This document shows, piece after piece, positions 1 to 5,576 of a stretch of DNA of 7,224 nt. The notes below the pieces were generated by a model. It saw nothing but the letters and a program-made list of their open reading frames with translations, was not told the DNA's origin and searched no databases. The stretch's first letter is position 1. Every line of letters begins with the position of its first letter. The position numbers and the translations under genes were made by a program. Source of the stretch: Verrucomicrobia bacterium UBA1263 (GTDB lineage: Bacteria > Verrucomicrobiota > Verrucomicrobiia > Limisphaerales > UBA1412). The DNA lies in assembly GCA_002308515.1 (NCBI GenBank), contig DBVN01000013.1, positions 43,916 through 51,139 on the forward strand. The letters run 5' to 3'.

Positions 1-26
1 TTCTCTGGTTTCTAGAAACCAGAGAA
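1..26. repeat. Perfect 26-bp palindrome
   Basis: The half TTCTCTGGTTTCT is followed directly by its exact reverse complement. As a hairpin it would form an 11-bp stem around a CTAG loop. It is followed by AAAAT on the plus strand, so it is not a plus-strand terminator. It could be a minus-strand terminator if A residues precede position 1, which cannot be seen, or a protein-binding site. Confidence 0.7.
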
Positions 27-147
27 AAATGAAAACTTGTCCACAAAAAATACTCGTAGACAAGGGAGTATTGTGTTTGATATCAAGGAATTGACACCCT
101 TTGCGGTAATTGCTCCGACTTCTTTTTTGAATCTTTTCCTCAGATCT

Positions 148-175
148 AAAAACAGATAGTTCTCCCTCTGTTTTT
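148..175 (+). terminator. Weak AT-rich hairpin, possible bidirectional terminator
   Basis: AAAAACAGA at 148-156 pairs perfectly with TCTGTTTTT at 167-175 around a 10-base loop. The stem contributes an A run on the left and a T run on the right, the shape of a bidirectional intrinsic terminator, but it contains only a few G-C pairs and no gene ends beside it. The function is uncertain. Confidence 0.25.
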
Positions 176-317
176 GACTTTATTTTCCAGAAAAAACCTT
201 TTGTTAATGAGAGACTAAAACAATATGCAATTTACTGGTAGACTACGGAAAAGAAATAATCTACATAACTATGTGGAAATCAAAAGATAGAAAGGAAAAT
301 AAAAAAGCTAAAAAAAG

Positions 318-367
318 TGGTACACCCGTAGAGAGTCGAACTCTAAACCTTCTGATCCGTAGTCAGA
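318..367 (-). other. Attachment site: truncated 3' part of tRNA-Arg (anticodon ACG)
   Basis: Read on the minus strand, 363-367 and 351-355 form a 5-bp anticodon stem (TCTGA/TCAGA) around the loop CTACGGA, giving anticodon ACG. Next come a 5-base variable region (346-350), a T arm with stem TAGAG/CTCTA around TTCGACT (329-345), the acceptor 3' strand CGGGTGT (322-328), discriminator A (321) and encoded CCA (318-320). Sequence beyond 367 forms no D arm and no 5' strand ACACCCG, so this is not a working tRNA. An exact tRNA 3' portion beside a tyrosine integrase gene is the classical footprint of integration into a tRNA gene, where the element carries the tRNA 3' end to restore the gene at its other end. 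The core would be these 50 bp or part of them. The intact tRNA-Arg and second core copy should lie right of the window. Confidence 0.85.
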
Positions 368-410
368 AAAATCATAGTATAAGTATTTGTAAATCAACAA
401 AAAAATTTTT

Positions 411-433
411 AGTAGCTGAAAAAGTAGTTGAAA
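411..433 (+). repeat. Two direct repeats AGTAG(C/T)TGAAA, 12-bp period
   Basis: AGTAGCTGAAA (411-421) and AGTAGTTGAAA (423-433) match at 10 of 11 positions and sit between the attachment core and the integrase promoter, about 45 bp from the core. Position, size and tandem arrangement fit arm-type binding sites for the N-terminal domain of a tyrosine integrase, or excisionase sites. That role is inferred from arrangement alone. Confidence 0.45.
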
Positions 434-437
434 TACC

Positions 438-465
438 TTGACAGTTTTATTGTTTTTTGTCTTAT
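438..465 (+). promoter_or_regulatory. Candidate sigma-70-type promoter of the integrase
   Basis: A perfect -35 hexamer TTGACA (438-443) is followed after 16 bases by TCTTAT (460-465), 4 of 6 matches to the -10 consensus. A shift by one base gives CTTATT at 17-base spacing, which is poorer. It lies about 70 bases before the integrase ATG. The -10 overlaps the first of three phased TTGTC repeats, which would suit repression by a protein bound there. Confidence 0.4.
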
Positions 466-481
466 TTTGTCAGGTGTTGTC
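457..481 (+). repeat. Three TTGTC repeats at exact 10-bp spacing (possible operator)
   Basis: TTGTC occurs at 457-461, 467-471 and 477-481, so all three copies face the same side of the DNA helix. They overlap the proposed -10 and the likely transcription start, the place for an operator or an integrase arm-site cluster. TTGTC also occurs at 37-41 and inverted at 59-63. Confidence 0.4.
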
Positions 482-532
482 TTGTTTTAGCAAGGGAGCC
501 GGTAAAGTTTGTTTTTGAGCAGTTGAGGGGTT

Positions 533-2272
533 ATGGGATTAACTTTGATAAAGAAGTCAAACGGTAAAGTTTTGTCAAAATGGTATGGTCGCTACACTGT
601 AAATGGGCAGTCCAGGATTTTTGCTTTGTGCCGGTGGACGGGAACGCCGCCGTTAGATGGGGATTTGTCGAAGCCGGGGGATGAGGTATTTGAACGGTCA
701 CGAGCGCGGGCTGAAGTATTATATCAAGCGAAGTTGGCGGTTTTGGCTGAAGCGCGGTCGGAGGAGGATTTGAAGCACACGGAGTACATGGTAGCCAAGC
801 ATCGGCTGCGGACTAATTACCGGAAGGAGTTGAGCGGTGAAGTGATTGTCGAACGGGAAGCCGATGGAACTTGTTCGGTGTGGCAGCGCTTTATGCAATC
901 GGTGGGCTCATTGCGTTGTGGAGCTCGACAGGCGGATTATTACAGGGTGATTGTGGAACGGTTTACAGATTTTGTGTTGGCACGGTATCCGGACCAGAAA
1001 ATAGCTTTGGGCAGTTTGAACGAAGGAGATGTCCAAGCTTTTATGGATTCCATTGAGGGCTTATCAGCGCAAACATGGAATGTTTATCTTGTGGTATTAC
1101 GCAAGGTGTTTCGCCGGTTAGCTGGTTTCAGTACGGCTTGTGATTGGTTGGTTGGTGCAAAACGGCGATCCAAAGAGGAAATCAGTCGGGAGATTTTTTC
1201 AGCCAGGGAGATCATGGAGATTGAGGCAATGGCGGAGCGACTGGGTGATTCTCTGGTTCGCTCGATGGTGATTATTGCCAGCTGTACTGGGTTGCGATTG
1301 AAGGATATATGTCTTCTGCAATGGAAAAGTGTGGATTTTCGGAGTAATACAATCAGCCTCAAGACATTCAAGACGGGTGGACTGGTAGGTTTGCCGATGT
1401 GGCCTTCACTGGCTGCGGAGTTACGTGGCTTGTGGCGATTAAAAAAGCCGGATGAGGTTTATGTCTTGCCGGATGCGGCGGCACAGTATGAGCGGAACCC
1501 CAAGACGCTGTTGGAGCGTCTGCATCGGGTGCTGTTTGCTTTGGGGTATGGTGGTGATGGAGCCAGAGGACAGTCCGATGTGGCTGGGGAGCTGCCGGAG
1601 ATTTGCCCAGCTGTGGATGTGCTGGAAAAGGTGCAGGCGGCTTTGAAGTCTCCTGATTGTGATTGGACGGAGCGACGAAAGACGAAGGCTTTGGAATGTG
1701 TTCGCCGGTATTTGGATGGAGCAACCTTGCAACAGGTAGCCACGGAGATAGGTGGTTCCAAGAGTCGGGTGTCGGAGTATATCTCCAACTTGGAGAAGCT
1801 AACGGGGATAGCCATTATCCGTAAGTCGATTGCCTCTCTGATAGTTCCACCAGAGGAGCGCGGAGGTCTGCGGTCGGAGAAGCCGGAGGGCAGTCGGGCA
1901 AGGCGGGCTTCATTACGCGGGTGGCATAGTTTCCGTGGTTCATTTGTGATGGCGGCTAAGGATGCAGGGGCGGATATGGACGCGATCAAGAAGTATATGG
2001 GCAGCAAGACAGTAGAAATCATTTTGGAACATTATATCAAAGCCACACCTCAATTTATGGACAAGGGAATTGGGCAGCATGTACCCGATTTTGCACTGGC
2101 CACGGCTCCTGTCGAGACAGAGCAAGCGTTAGTGAATGCAACACCACTAGAAGAGAGAATCAGACTGGCAGTTAACCTGTTAAAGAAAGCAACCCCCAAG
2201 ACATGGAAGGAGGTTATAGCACAAACGCTGGAGGTCTTGGGAGATAAGATTTTTGAGAGGTATAGGAGATAA
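533..2272 (+). CDS. int: Tyrosine recombinase (integrase) with an inserted helix-turn-helix
   Basis: Site-specific integrase expected to join the element to the tRNA-Arg site at 318-367. Domains: an N-terminal beta-rich arm-binding region (about residues 8-35), a core-binding helical domain (about 115-197), then the catalytic domain (about 220-505). Catalytic residues visible: R255 in TGLRLKD, likely K280 in the beta hairpin, H465 and R468 in HSFR, and nucleophile Y501 in EHY. The usual histidine of the GH-x-T motif is S491 here. Residues 377-430 between the two arginine boxes hold an insertion that reads like a helix-turn-helix (GATLQQVATEIGGSKSRVSEYIS, core 396-418), making the protein much longer than the usual 300-450 residues. 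A 75-residue charged tail follows the tyrosine. A stop at 524-526 leaves ATG 533 as the first ATG, with GAGGGG just upstream at short spacing. G+C is far higher than in the next gene (two sampled 60-base lines: 55% and 63%). Identity is firm; activity is less so because of S491. Confidence 0.93.
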   Translation: MGLTLIKKSNGKVLSKWYGRYTVNGQSRIFALCRWTGTPPLDGDLSKPGDEVFERSRARAEVLYQAKLAVLAEARSEEDLKHTEYMVAKHRLRTNYRKELSGEVIVEREADGTCSVWQRFMQSVGSLRCGARQADYYRVIVERFTDFVLARYPDQKIALGSLNEGDVQAFMDSIEGLSAQTWNVYLVVLRKVFRRLAGFSTACDWLVGAKRRSKEEISREIFSAREIMEIEAMAERLGDSLVRSMVIIASCTGLRLKDICLLQWKSVDFRSNTISLKTFKTGGLVGLPMWPSLAAELRGLWRLKKPDEVYVLPDAAAQYERNPKTLLERLHRVLFALGYGGDGARGQSDVAGELPEICPAVDVLEKVQAALKSPDCDWTERRKTKALECVRRYLDGATLQQVATEIGGSKSRVSEYISNLEKLTGIAIIRKSIASLIVPPEERGGLRSEKPEGSRARRASLRGWHSFRGSFVMAAKDAGADMDAIKKYMGSKTVEIILEHYIKATPQFMDKGIGQHVPDFALATAPVETEQALVNATPLEERIRLAVNLLKKATPKTWKEVIAQTLEVLGDKIFERYRR

Positions 2273-2277
2273 GATTT

Positions 2278-3495
2278 ATGGAAAAGAACGAGATGAAAAC
2301 AGGTATTGAACTAAAAAAACTTTTAACTTTGAATTTGGAGGGTAATGACTATAAGAGTGTATTGTCAATTGATGAAAACGAGGATTTTTTTCCGGAATTG
2401 ACAAAAGAGTTTGATAATCTGAAAAAAGAGTCGGAATCATCAACCCGCAATTTTGGGGATAGAATTATTTTGTTTGCTACAACTCTTTTAGAAAATTTAG
2501 CAAAAACTGCGCTTAATGAGATAGAAAAACGGGTTGATTCAATTTATAATGAAGGACTAGAAGTTCAAAGAGTATTGTATAAAGTTTTTGCTGCATTTTA
2601 TAAAAAAGGTTTGGAAAATCTTTCTGATATAAAAGAGTTTAACAAAGAATCAGCAATAGCTTTAAGAAGTGTTATTCCTCAACTAAGAAAAATAATCAAC
2701 ATATATAGTGTTCCTTTAGAAAAGGTAATAGAAAGGAGAACTAAAGGAGGTTATTTGCTTAAAAAAATAGAACAGGTTCAAGATATCATTGCTTGTCTTA
2801 AGAAAAATTCCATGAATTTTGAAATATACATGGATTATGAAAAGATTTTTTTGTGTGCGTATATTTTAGCTAAGAGAATTGAAGAAGGGGATACTCTATT
2901 TAACATAGATGGATTTTCTAGTAAAATAGAAAAGATTTGTAGATTATTGGAGTCAGAAGGAGATATAACTCATTTATTAAATGACATGTCTTTAAATTTG
3001 TTTTCACATACTTTGTCTGGCGAGGCTAATTATATTTGTTTAAAATTAAGGGTGGAAACATTATCTACCAAAAGAGCATTCAACATTATTAAGAATCATC
3101 ACCATAGCAGTTATTTACCGGAGAGCTTAGAAGTATTTAACAAATTAGAGCAATTTAGAAAAGAAATGCATGCCATGTTCAAAGGGACGAATGATCATGT
3201 TGAAGAAAAAAGCGAAGGTATAGAGAAAAATTTAAAAGAATTAAACGCTAATTTTGGACAATCTCCTAATTCAAAAAAACATCATACCGCGATTGATTTA
3301 AGGAATGCACTAGATGCTGTTAAATATAAAGGCAAAAGTGAAAGATATGTTCGCTATTTAATGGAATATAATTTAATAGACTTAAATAAAGGAGTTTCTG
3401 TTGATGATGTAAAAGATATAGTTGGTAAAACTGGTTTCAATTGTGGCAAAGAATGGAGAGAAGCCAACGAATGGAGAAAAACTTCTAAGATATAG
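2278..3495 (+). CDS. AT-rich cargo gene of unknown function (405 aa)
   Basis: I do not recognise this protein. It is lysine- and glutamate-rich with no signal peptide or clear membrane segment, so probably cytoplasmic. Most of it (residues 40-325) reads as amphipathic helix; 60-75 is a hydrophobic stretch that looks like a buried helix. A HHH run lies at 274-276, a charged linker at 303-335, and a separate small C-terminal domain (about 336-400, with NCGKEWREANEW near the end) may be winged-helix-like. No nuclease, NTPase or transferase motif is seen. The ATG lies 5 bases after the integrase stop, with AGGAG at 2264-2268 inside the integrase end (9-base spacing), so the two are probably cotranscribed and coupled; a second ATG at 2293 is possible. 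Sampled 60-base lines have 23% and 32% G+C, against 55% and 63% in the integrase, a sign of separate acquisition. Its position between integrase and replication genes, closed off by a terminator, fits cargo; phage defence is one possibility but is inference. Confidence 0.85.
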   Translation: MEKNEMKTGIELKKLLTLNLEGNDYKSVLSIDENEDFFPELTKEFDNLKKESESSTRNFGDRIILFATTLLENLAKTALNEIEKRVDSIYNEGLEVQRVLYKVFAAFYKKGLENLSDIKEFNKESAIALRSVIPQLRKIINIYSVPLEKVIERRTKGGYLLKKIEQVQDIIACLKKNSMNFEIYMDYEKIFLCAYILAKRIEEGDTLFNIDGFSSKIEKICRLLESEGDITHLLNDMSLNLFSHTLSGEANYICLKLRVETLSTKRAFNIIKNHHHSSYLPESLEVFNKLEQFRKEMHAMFKGTNDHVEEKSEGIEKNLKELNANFGQSPNSKKHHTAIDLRNALDAVKYKGKSERYVRYLMEYNLIDLNKGVSVDDVKDIVGKTGFNCGKEWREANEWRKTSKI

Positions 3496-3518
3496 ATCAT
3501 CTGAATAACTTAAAAAGA

Positions 3519-3550
3519 AACGTCACCAAAATGTGGCGTTTTTTTATTTT
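3519..3550 (+). terminator. Strong intrinsic terminator after the integrase-cargo unit
   Basis: AACGTCAC (3519-3526) pairs with GTGGCGTT (3533-3540) across 8 bp with one G-T pair, around the loop CAAAAT, followed by TTTTTATTTT. It lies 23 bases after the cargo stop codon and separates the integrase-cargo transcript from the replication genes. Confidence 0.9.
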
Positions 3551-3553
3551 TGT

Positions 3554-3594
3554 TTCTGATGCCGGTTATTGCACTTCTAATGCCGGTCTATGCA
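3554..3594 (+). repeat. Two 20-bp direct repeats with 21-bp period before the replication genes
   Basis: Copies at 3554-3573 and 3575-3594 match at 16 of 20 positions, sharing TTCT-ATGCCGGT and TGCA; the differences fall at position 5 and the AT-rich positions 14-16. A 21-bp period places both on one face of the helix. They lie between the terminator and the first helix-turn-helix gene, so they may be an operator for those proteins or a short iteron-like element of a replication origin. Neither is shown by sequence alone. Confidence 0.55.
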
Positions 3595-3625
3595 GTAAAC
3601 AAACCCTCTTGCATTCAATAACATA

Positions 3626-3653
3626 GAAACAGAGCAAGTTTGCTCTGAGTTTC
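3626..3653 (+). promoter_or_regulatory. Hairpin in the leader of the replication operon
   Basis: CAGAGCAA (3630-3637) and TTGCTCTG (3640-3647) are exact reverse complements two bases apart. GAAAC (3626-3630) and GTTTC (3649-3653) can extend the stem with a small bulge. No T run follows, so it is not a standard terminator. It sits about 20-50 bases before the first possible start of the next gene and could be an operator, a leader RNA structure or an origin hairpin. No clear promoter could be identified nearby. Confidence 0.5.
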
Positions 3654-3675
3654 CAAAGAAGGAACACAGCGCAGC

Positions 3676-4089
3676 TTGTTTTGCCATGATTGCCACAGAA
3701 GGTTTTTGGGGTGCGATCCTCTGGCTGTAAGATGCCCGAACCAAACAAAGATGACAAACAAAATGAATTCAAATACAGCCGCGGCGAACTTGCCGCAGAT
3801 TTATTCAGTCAAACAAGCCGCCAAACTGGCGGGAGTGTCCGATATGACACTTTACAAAGCAATCAGAGCCGGTCTGCTTCGGTCGATCCGTCTCACGAGT
3901 AAAGAACAATCTATCCGCCATGAGGATTTGCGCGCCTGGTTGAACGGAGAGACTCAACCGGATCACAAAGATATAAACGCAGATCACAGTCTAAGTGCTA
4001 GAGAGATTATGGACAGAATGGGCTTATCACAAGCCCTTGGAATCACTAATCCTCAACACAACACAGAAAGGAAAATCGAGAATGAATAA
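3676..4089 (+). CDS. Excisionase-family helix-turn-helix protein (AlpA/Xis-like)
   Basis: Small DNA-binding protein of the excisionase/MerR-like HTH_17 type. The domain spans about residues 43-92 of the long form: YSVKQAAKLAGVSDMTLYKA (recognition region 46-61), a basic wing (69-81) and the closing HEDLRAWLNGE. Such proteins in satellites act as excisionase or as activators of excision and replication; the exact role here is inferred. The start is uncertain. The frame is open from 3649 but its first start codon is TTG 3676, with AGAAGGA at 3657-3663 about 12 bases away; ATG 3751 and ATG 3763 lack a convincing ribosome site. The long form is kept because residues 3-23 resemble a zinc ribbon (C3, C6, C20, with C13), although the expected last cysteine is Q23. 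The C-terminal 45 residues (DHSLSAREIMDRMGLSQALG onward) are unrecognised. It overlaps the next gene by 8 bases. Confidence 0.75.
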   Translation: MFCHDCHRRFLGCDPLAVRCPNQTKMTNKMNSNTAAANLPQIYSVKQAAKLAGVSDMTLYKAIRAGLLRSIRLTSKEQSIRHEDLRAWLNGETQPDHKDINADHSLSAREIMDRMGLSQALGITNPQHNTERKIENE

Positions 4090-4435
4090 AAGTTTGAGTG
4101 GCATAATGATGTTATTAGCACAAGCTACCTCTGAACAGTGTGAGGATGTCTTGTCACTATTGGAAGGACGAGCCCAACTGGAAAAACCGAAGGCAGATGA
4201 AGGAAAGAATGTCAAACTCCTCACGATCCAGGAGGTGATGACTTTAGCTCATTGTTGCTACAGTACCGCGTATCGTGCGGCACAATTGGGAGAACTTCGC
4301 AAGGTTCAGCTCCGCGGACGTGGCAGCAAAATCTGTTTTTATGAGGATGATGTACTGGCTTGGATAGAAAAAGGAATAGTGGTATCACCGAAGGTGCGTC
4401 TCAGAATACCAAAGGAGGAACCGCAGTATGAGTAA
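4082..4435 (+). CDS. Second small helix-turn-helix DNA-binding protein
   Basis: A 117-residue protein with a short N-terminal helical part (MLLAQATSEQCEDVLSLLEG, residues 10-29) and a C-terminal excisionase/MerR-like helix-turn-helix (about 47-97): LLTIQEVMTLAHCCYSTAYR, a basic turn KVQLRGRGSKI, and the typical ending YEDDVLAWIEKG. ATG 4082 is chosen because AAAGGA at 4067-4072 gives 9-base spacing; the frame is open further upstream but without a good ribosome site. Its ATG lies inside the 3' end of the previous gene (ATGAATAA, start and stop overlapping by 8 bases), so translation is probably coupled. Likely a transcriptional regulator or recombination directionality factor; having two such proteins in tandem suggests divided roles, one for excision and one for replication control, which is inference. 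Confidence 0.85.
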   Translation: MNKSLSGIMMLLAQATSEQCEDVLSLLEGRAQLEKPKADEGKNVKLLTIQEVMTLAHCCYSTAYRAAQLGELRKVQLRGRGSKICFYEDDVLAWIEKGIVVSPKVRLRIPKEEPQYE

Positions 4436-5576
4436 GAATAAATTCAATTCTATGCCAGAAGATTTTGAAACATGGGCGGCACGTCGTTTAGCGGCACCAC
4501 CGTCGTGGGAAGAACATGGGATACCGTATATGTACGAAGGAACGAACGGACGAGGAGAAAAAGACTATCTAAAAGCGTTGGTTGCCGGGGCGTTATGTCA
4601 CCCTGAACGCCTTTCAGAGTGGGCGGAACGTGTGAACCGTGAACGGGCGGTTCCGCCGTTTTCTCCAGAGGAGATAATGCATAAAATAGAAGATGCAATG
4701 AAAAGGGCTGAAATACTCTCCTCACAGCCTGGAGAATTCAACAACAATAACCAAAATGATTATTTTGAAAGGAATGATATGATAGATGATAATGGGAACA
4801 ATTCCTTTACCCCACAGCGGACAGAACGCCGCCAAGGTTACCCGGTAAAATCTTTGCACACCGCAAAGCCCATTTTCAGGCGGGATGTGTTTGAACGGTG
4901 CATAAAGGATATGCCAGAGATCAGTGAAAGCTGGTTTGTGGAGCGTTCCAGCAGAGACCCTGCCACCATGAGCGCGGCTGATTATTTATTGAGCTTATAT
5001 CGCCGCGGCGATGTGTTGTTTGTTACGAACAAAAAGAAGGCACGCTGTGCGGATATATGGGCAGAGATAGCCAAGCCCGAAAATTGGAGAAAACAACTTG
5101 AACAGTTGGCAGAGGTTGAGAATCCGGAGGGTGTCTGGTATGTTCCCAATTCTGTCACAGGTCAGCCGGTCACCAAGGCTAACGAAAAGCCGTCTTGGAG
5201 ATCAAAAGAGAACGTCAACCGGTTTGAGTATTACGTTTTTGAGGCTGACGTTCTAACTGCTGCCGAACAGTTAAAACTGCTAGCGGTTTTACCTTTACCG
5301 ATAGTAGCCATTTATTTTAGCGGCGGTAAGTCCTATCATGCTTTGATACGGGTGAACTTAGAGAATCCTACACGTGAAGCATGGGAAAAATATGTTGAAC
5401 GCTTGAAAAAGCCATTAGTGGAACGCGGAGCGGATGCGGCTATGTTTCAAATTCAGCAGATGTGTCGTCTGCCGCAATGTCGTCGCGGAGCGGAGCGGCA
5501 ACGGCTGATTTATTTTAACACCGAACCGATTTTAGAAGGGAGTTTGTGGACGCATGGAGAAGTTATTTCTAAGTAA
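4428..5576 (+). CDS. Archaeo-eukaryotic-type primase (AEP/PrimPol-like) with N-terminal PriCT-like segment
   Basis: Probable replication primase of the element. Residues 45-95 resemble a PriCT-1 domain (VAGALCHPERLSEWAERVN, then PPFSPEEIMHKIEDAMKRA). An Asn/Asp-rich linker (104-125) leads to a basic middle region and an AEP-like core (about 265-365). There E272-A-D274 in YYVFEAD fits the metal-binding motif, SGGKSYH (298-304) fits the S-x-H motif, D336 is a candidate for the third acidic residue, and RLPQCRR (347-353) fits the conserved arginine-proline stretch before a beta strand (RLIYFN). I see no zinc-finger or Walker motif. ATG 4428 has an excellent AAAGGAGG at 4411-4418, 9 bases away, and overlaps the previous gene's stop by 8 bases (ATGAGTAA). 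The PriCT-like part precedes the catalytic core, whereas it normally follows it. It overlaps the helicase gene by 23 bases, so both are probably made together. The AEP call rests on motifs and context, without a database match. Confidence 0.78.
   Translation: MSKNKFNSMPEDFETWAARRLAAPPSWEEHGIPYMYEGTNGRGEKDYLKALVAGALCHPERLSEWAERVNRERAVPPFSPEEIMHKIEDAMKRAEILSSQPGEFNNNNQNDYFERNDMIDDNGNNSFTPQRTERRQGYPVKSLHTAKPIFRRDVFERCIKDMPEISESWFVERSSRDPATMSAADYLLSLYRRGDVLFVTNKKKARCADIWAEIAKPENWRKQLEQLAEVENPEGVWYVPNSVTGQPVTKANEKPSWRSKENVNRFEYYVFEADVLTAAEQLKLLAVLPLPIVAIYFSGGKSYHALIRVNLENPTREAWEKYVERLKKPLVERGADAAMFQIQQMCRLPQCRRGAERQRLIYFNTEPILEGSLWTHGEVISK

Larger units (their letters stand above)
1..317. other. 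Gene-free AT-rich left flank, probably host DNA downstream of tRNA-Arg
   Basis: No convincing coding region is seen on either strand. The stretch holds a perfect palindrome at 1-26, a 6-bp inverted repeat (CTTGTC 36-41 with GACAAG 59-64), a 10-bp palindrome TTGATATCAA at 77-86, a 9-bp inverted repeat at 148-175, and GACTACGGA at 241-249, which repeats the anticodon loop of the tRNA piece in opposite orientation. Bases 285-317 are A-rich, so a minus-strand transcript leaving the tRNA would run straight into U-rich sequence, as expected just after a tRNA gene. By the geometry of tRNA integration this side is host DNA; if the window comes from an unintegrated circular element, it would instead be the second arm of attP. 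Confidence 0.5.

Noticed and set aside
91..119. TTGACA at 91-96 as a promoter in the left flank
   Set aside because: No acceptable -10 at 16-18 bases and no gene follows before the att site.
61..498. CAAGGGAG at 61-68 and again at 491-498 as paired integrase arm sites
   Set aside because: An 8-bp match between two points in about 500 bp is expected by chance, and the flanking bases do not extend it.
1368..2022. Long minus-strand open frames opposite the integrase
   Set aside because: Composition is typical of antisense reading of a G-rich gene (runs rich in Pro, His, Ser), with no motif, and the integrase motifs on the plus strand are clear.
3690..3902. Open frame overlapping the first helix-turn-helix gene in another frame
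   Set aside because: It lacks a recognisable domain and lies inside a frame with a clear helix-turn-helix; treated as a shadow.
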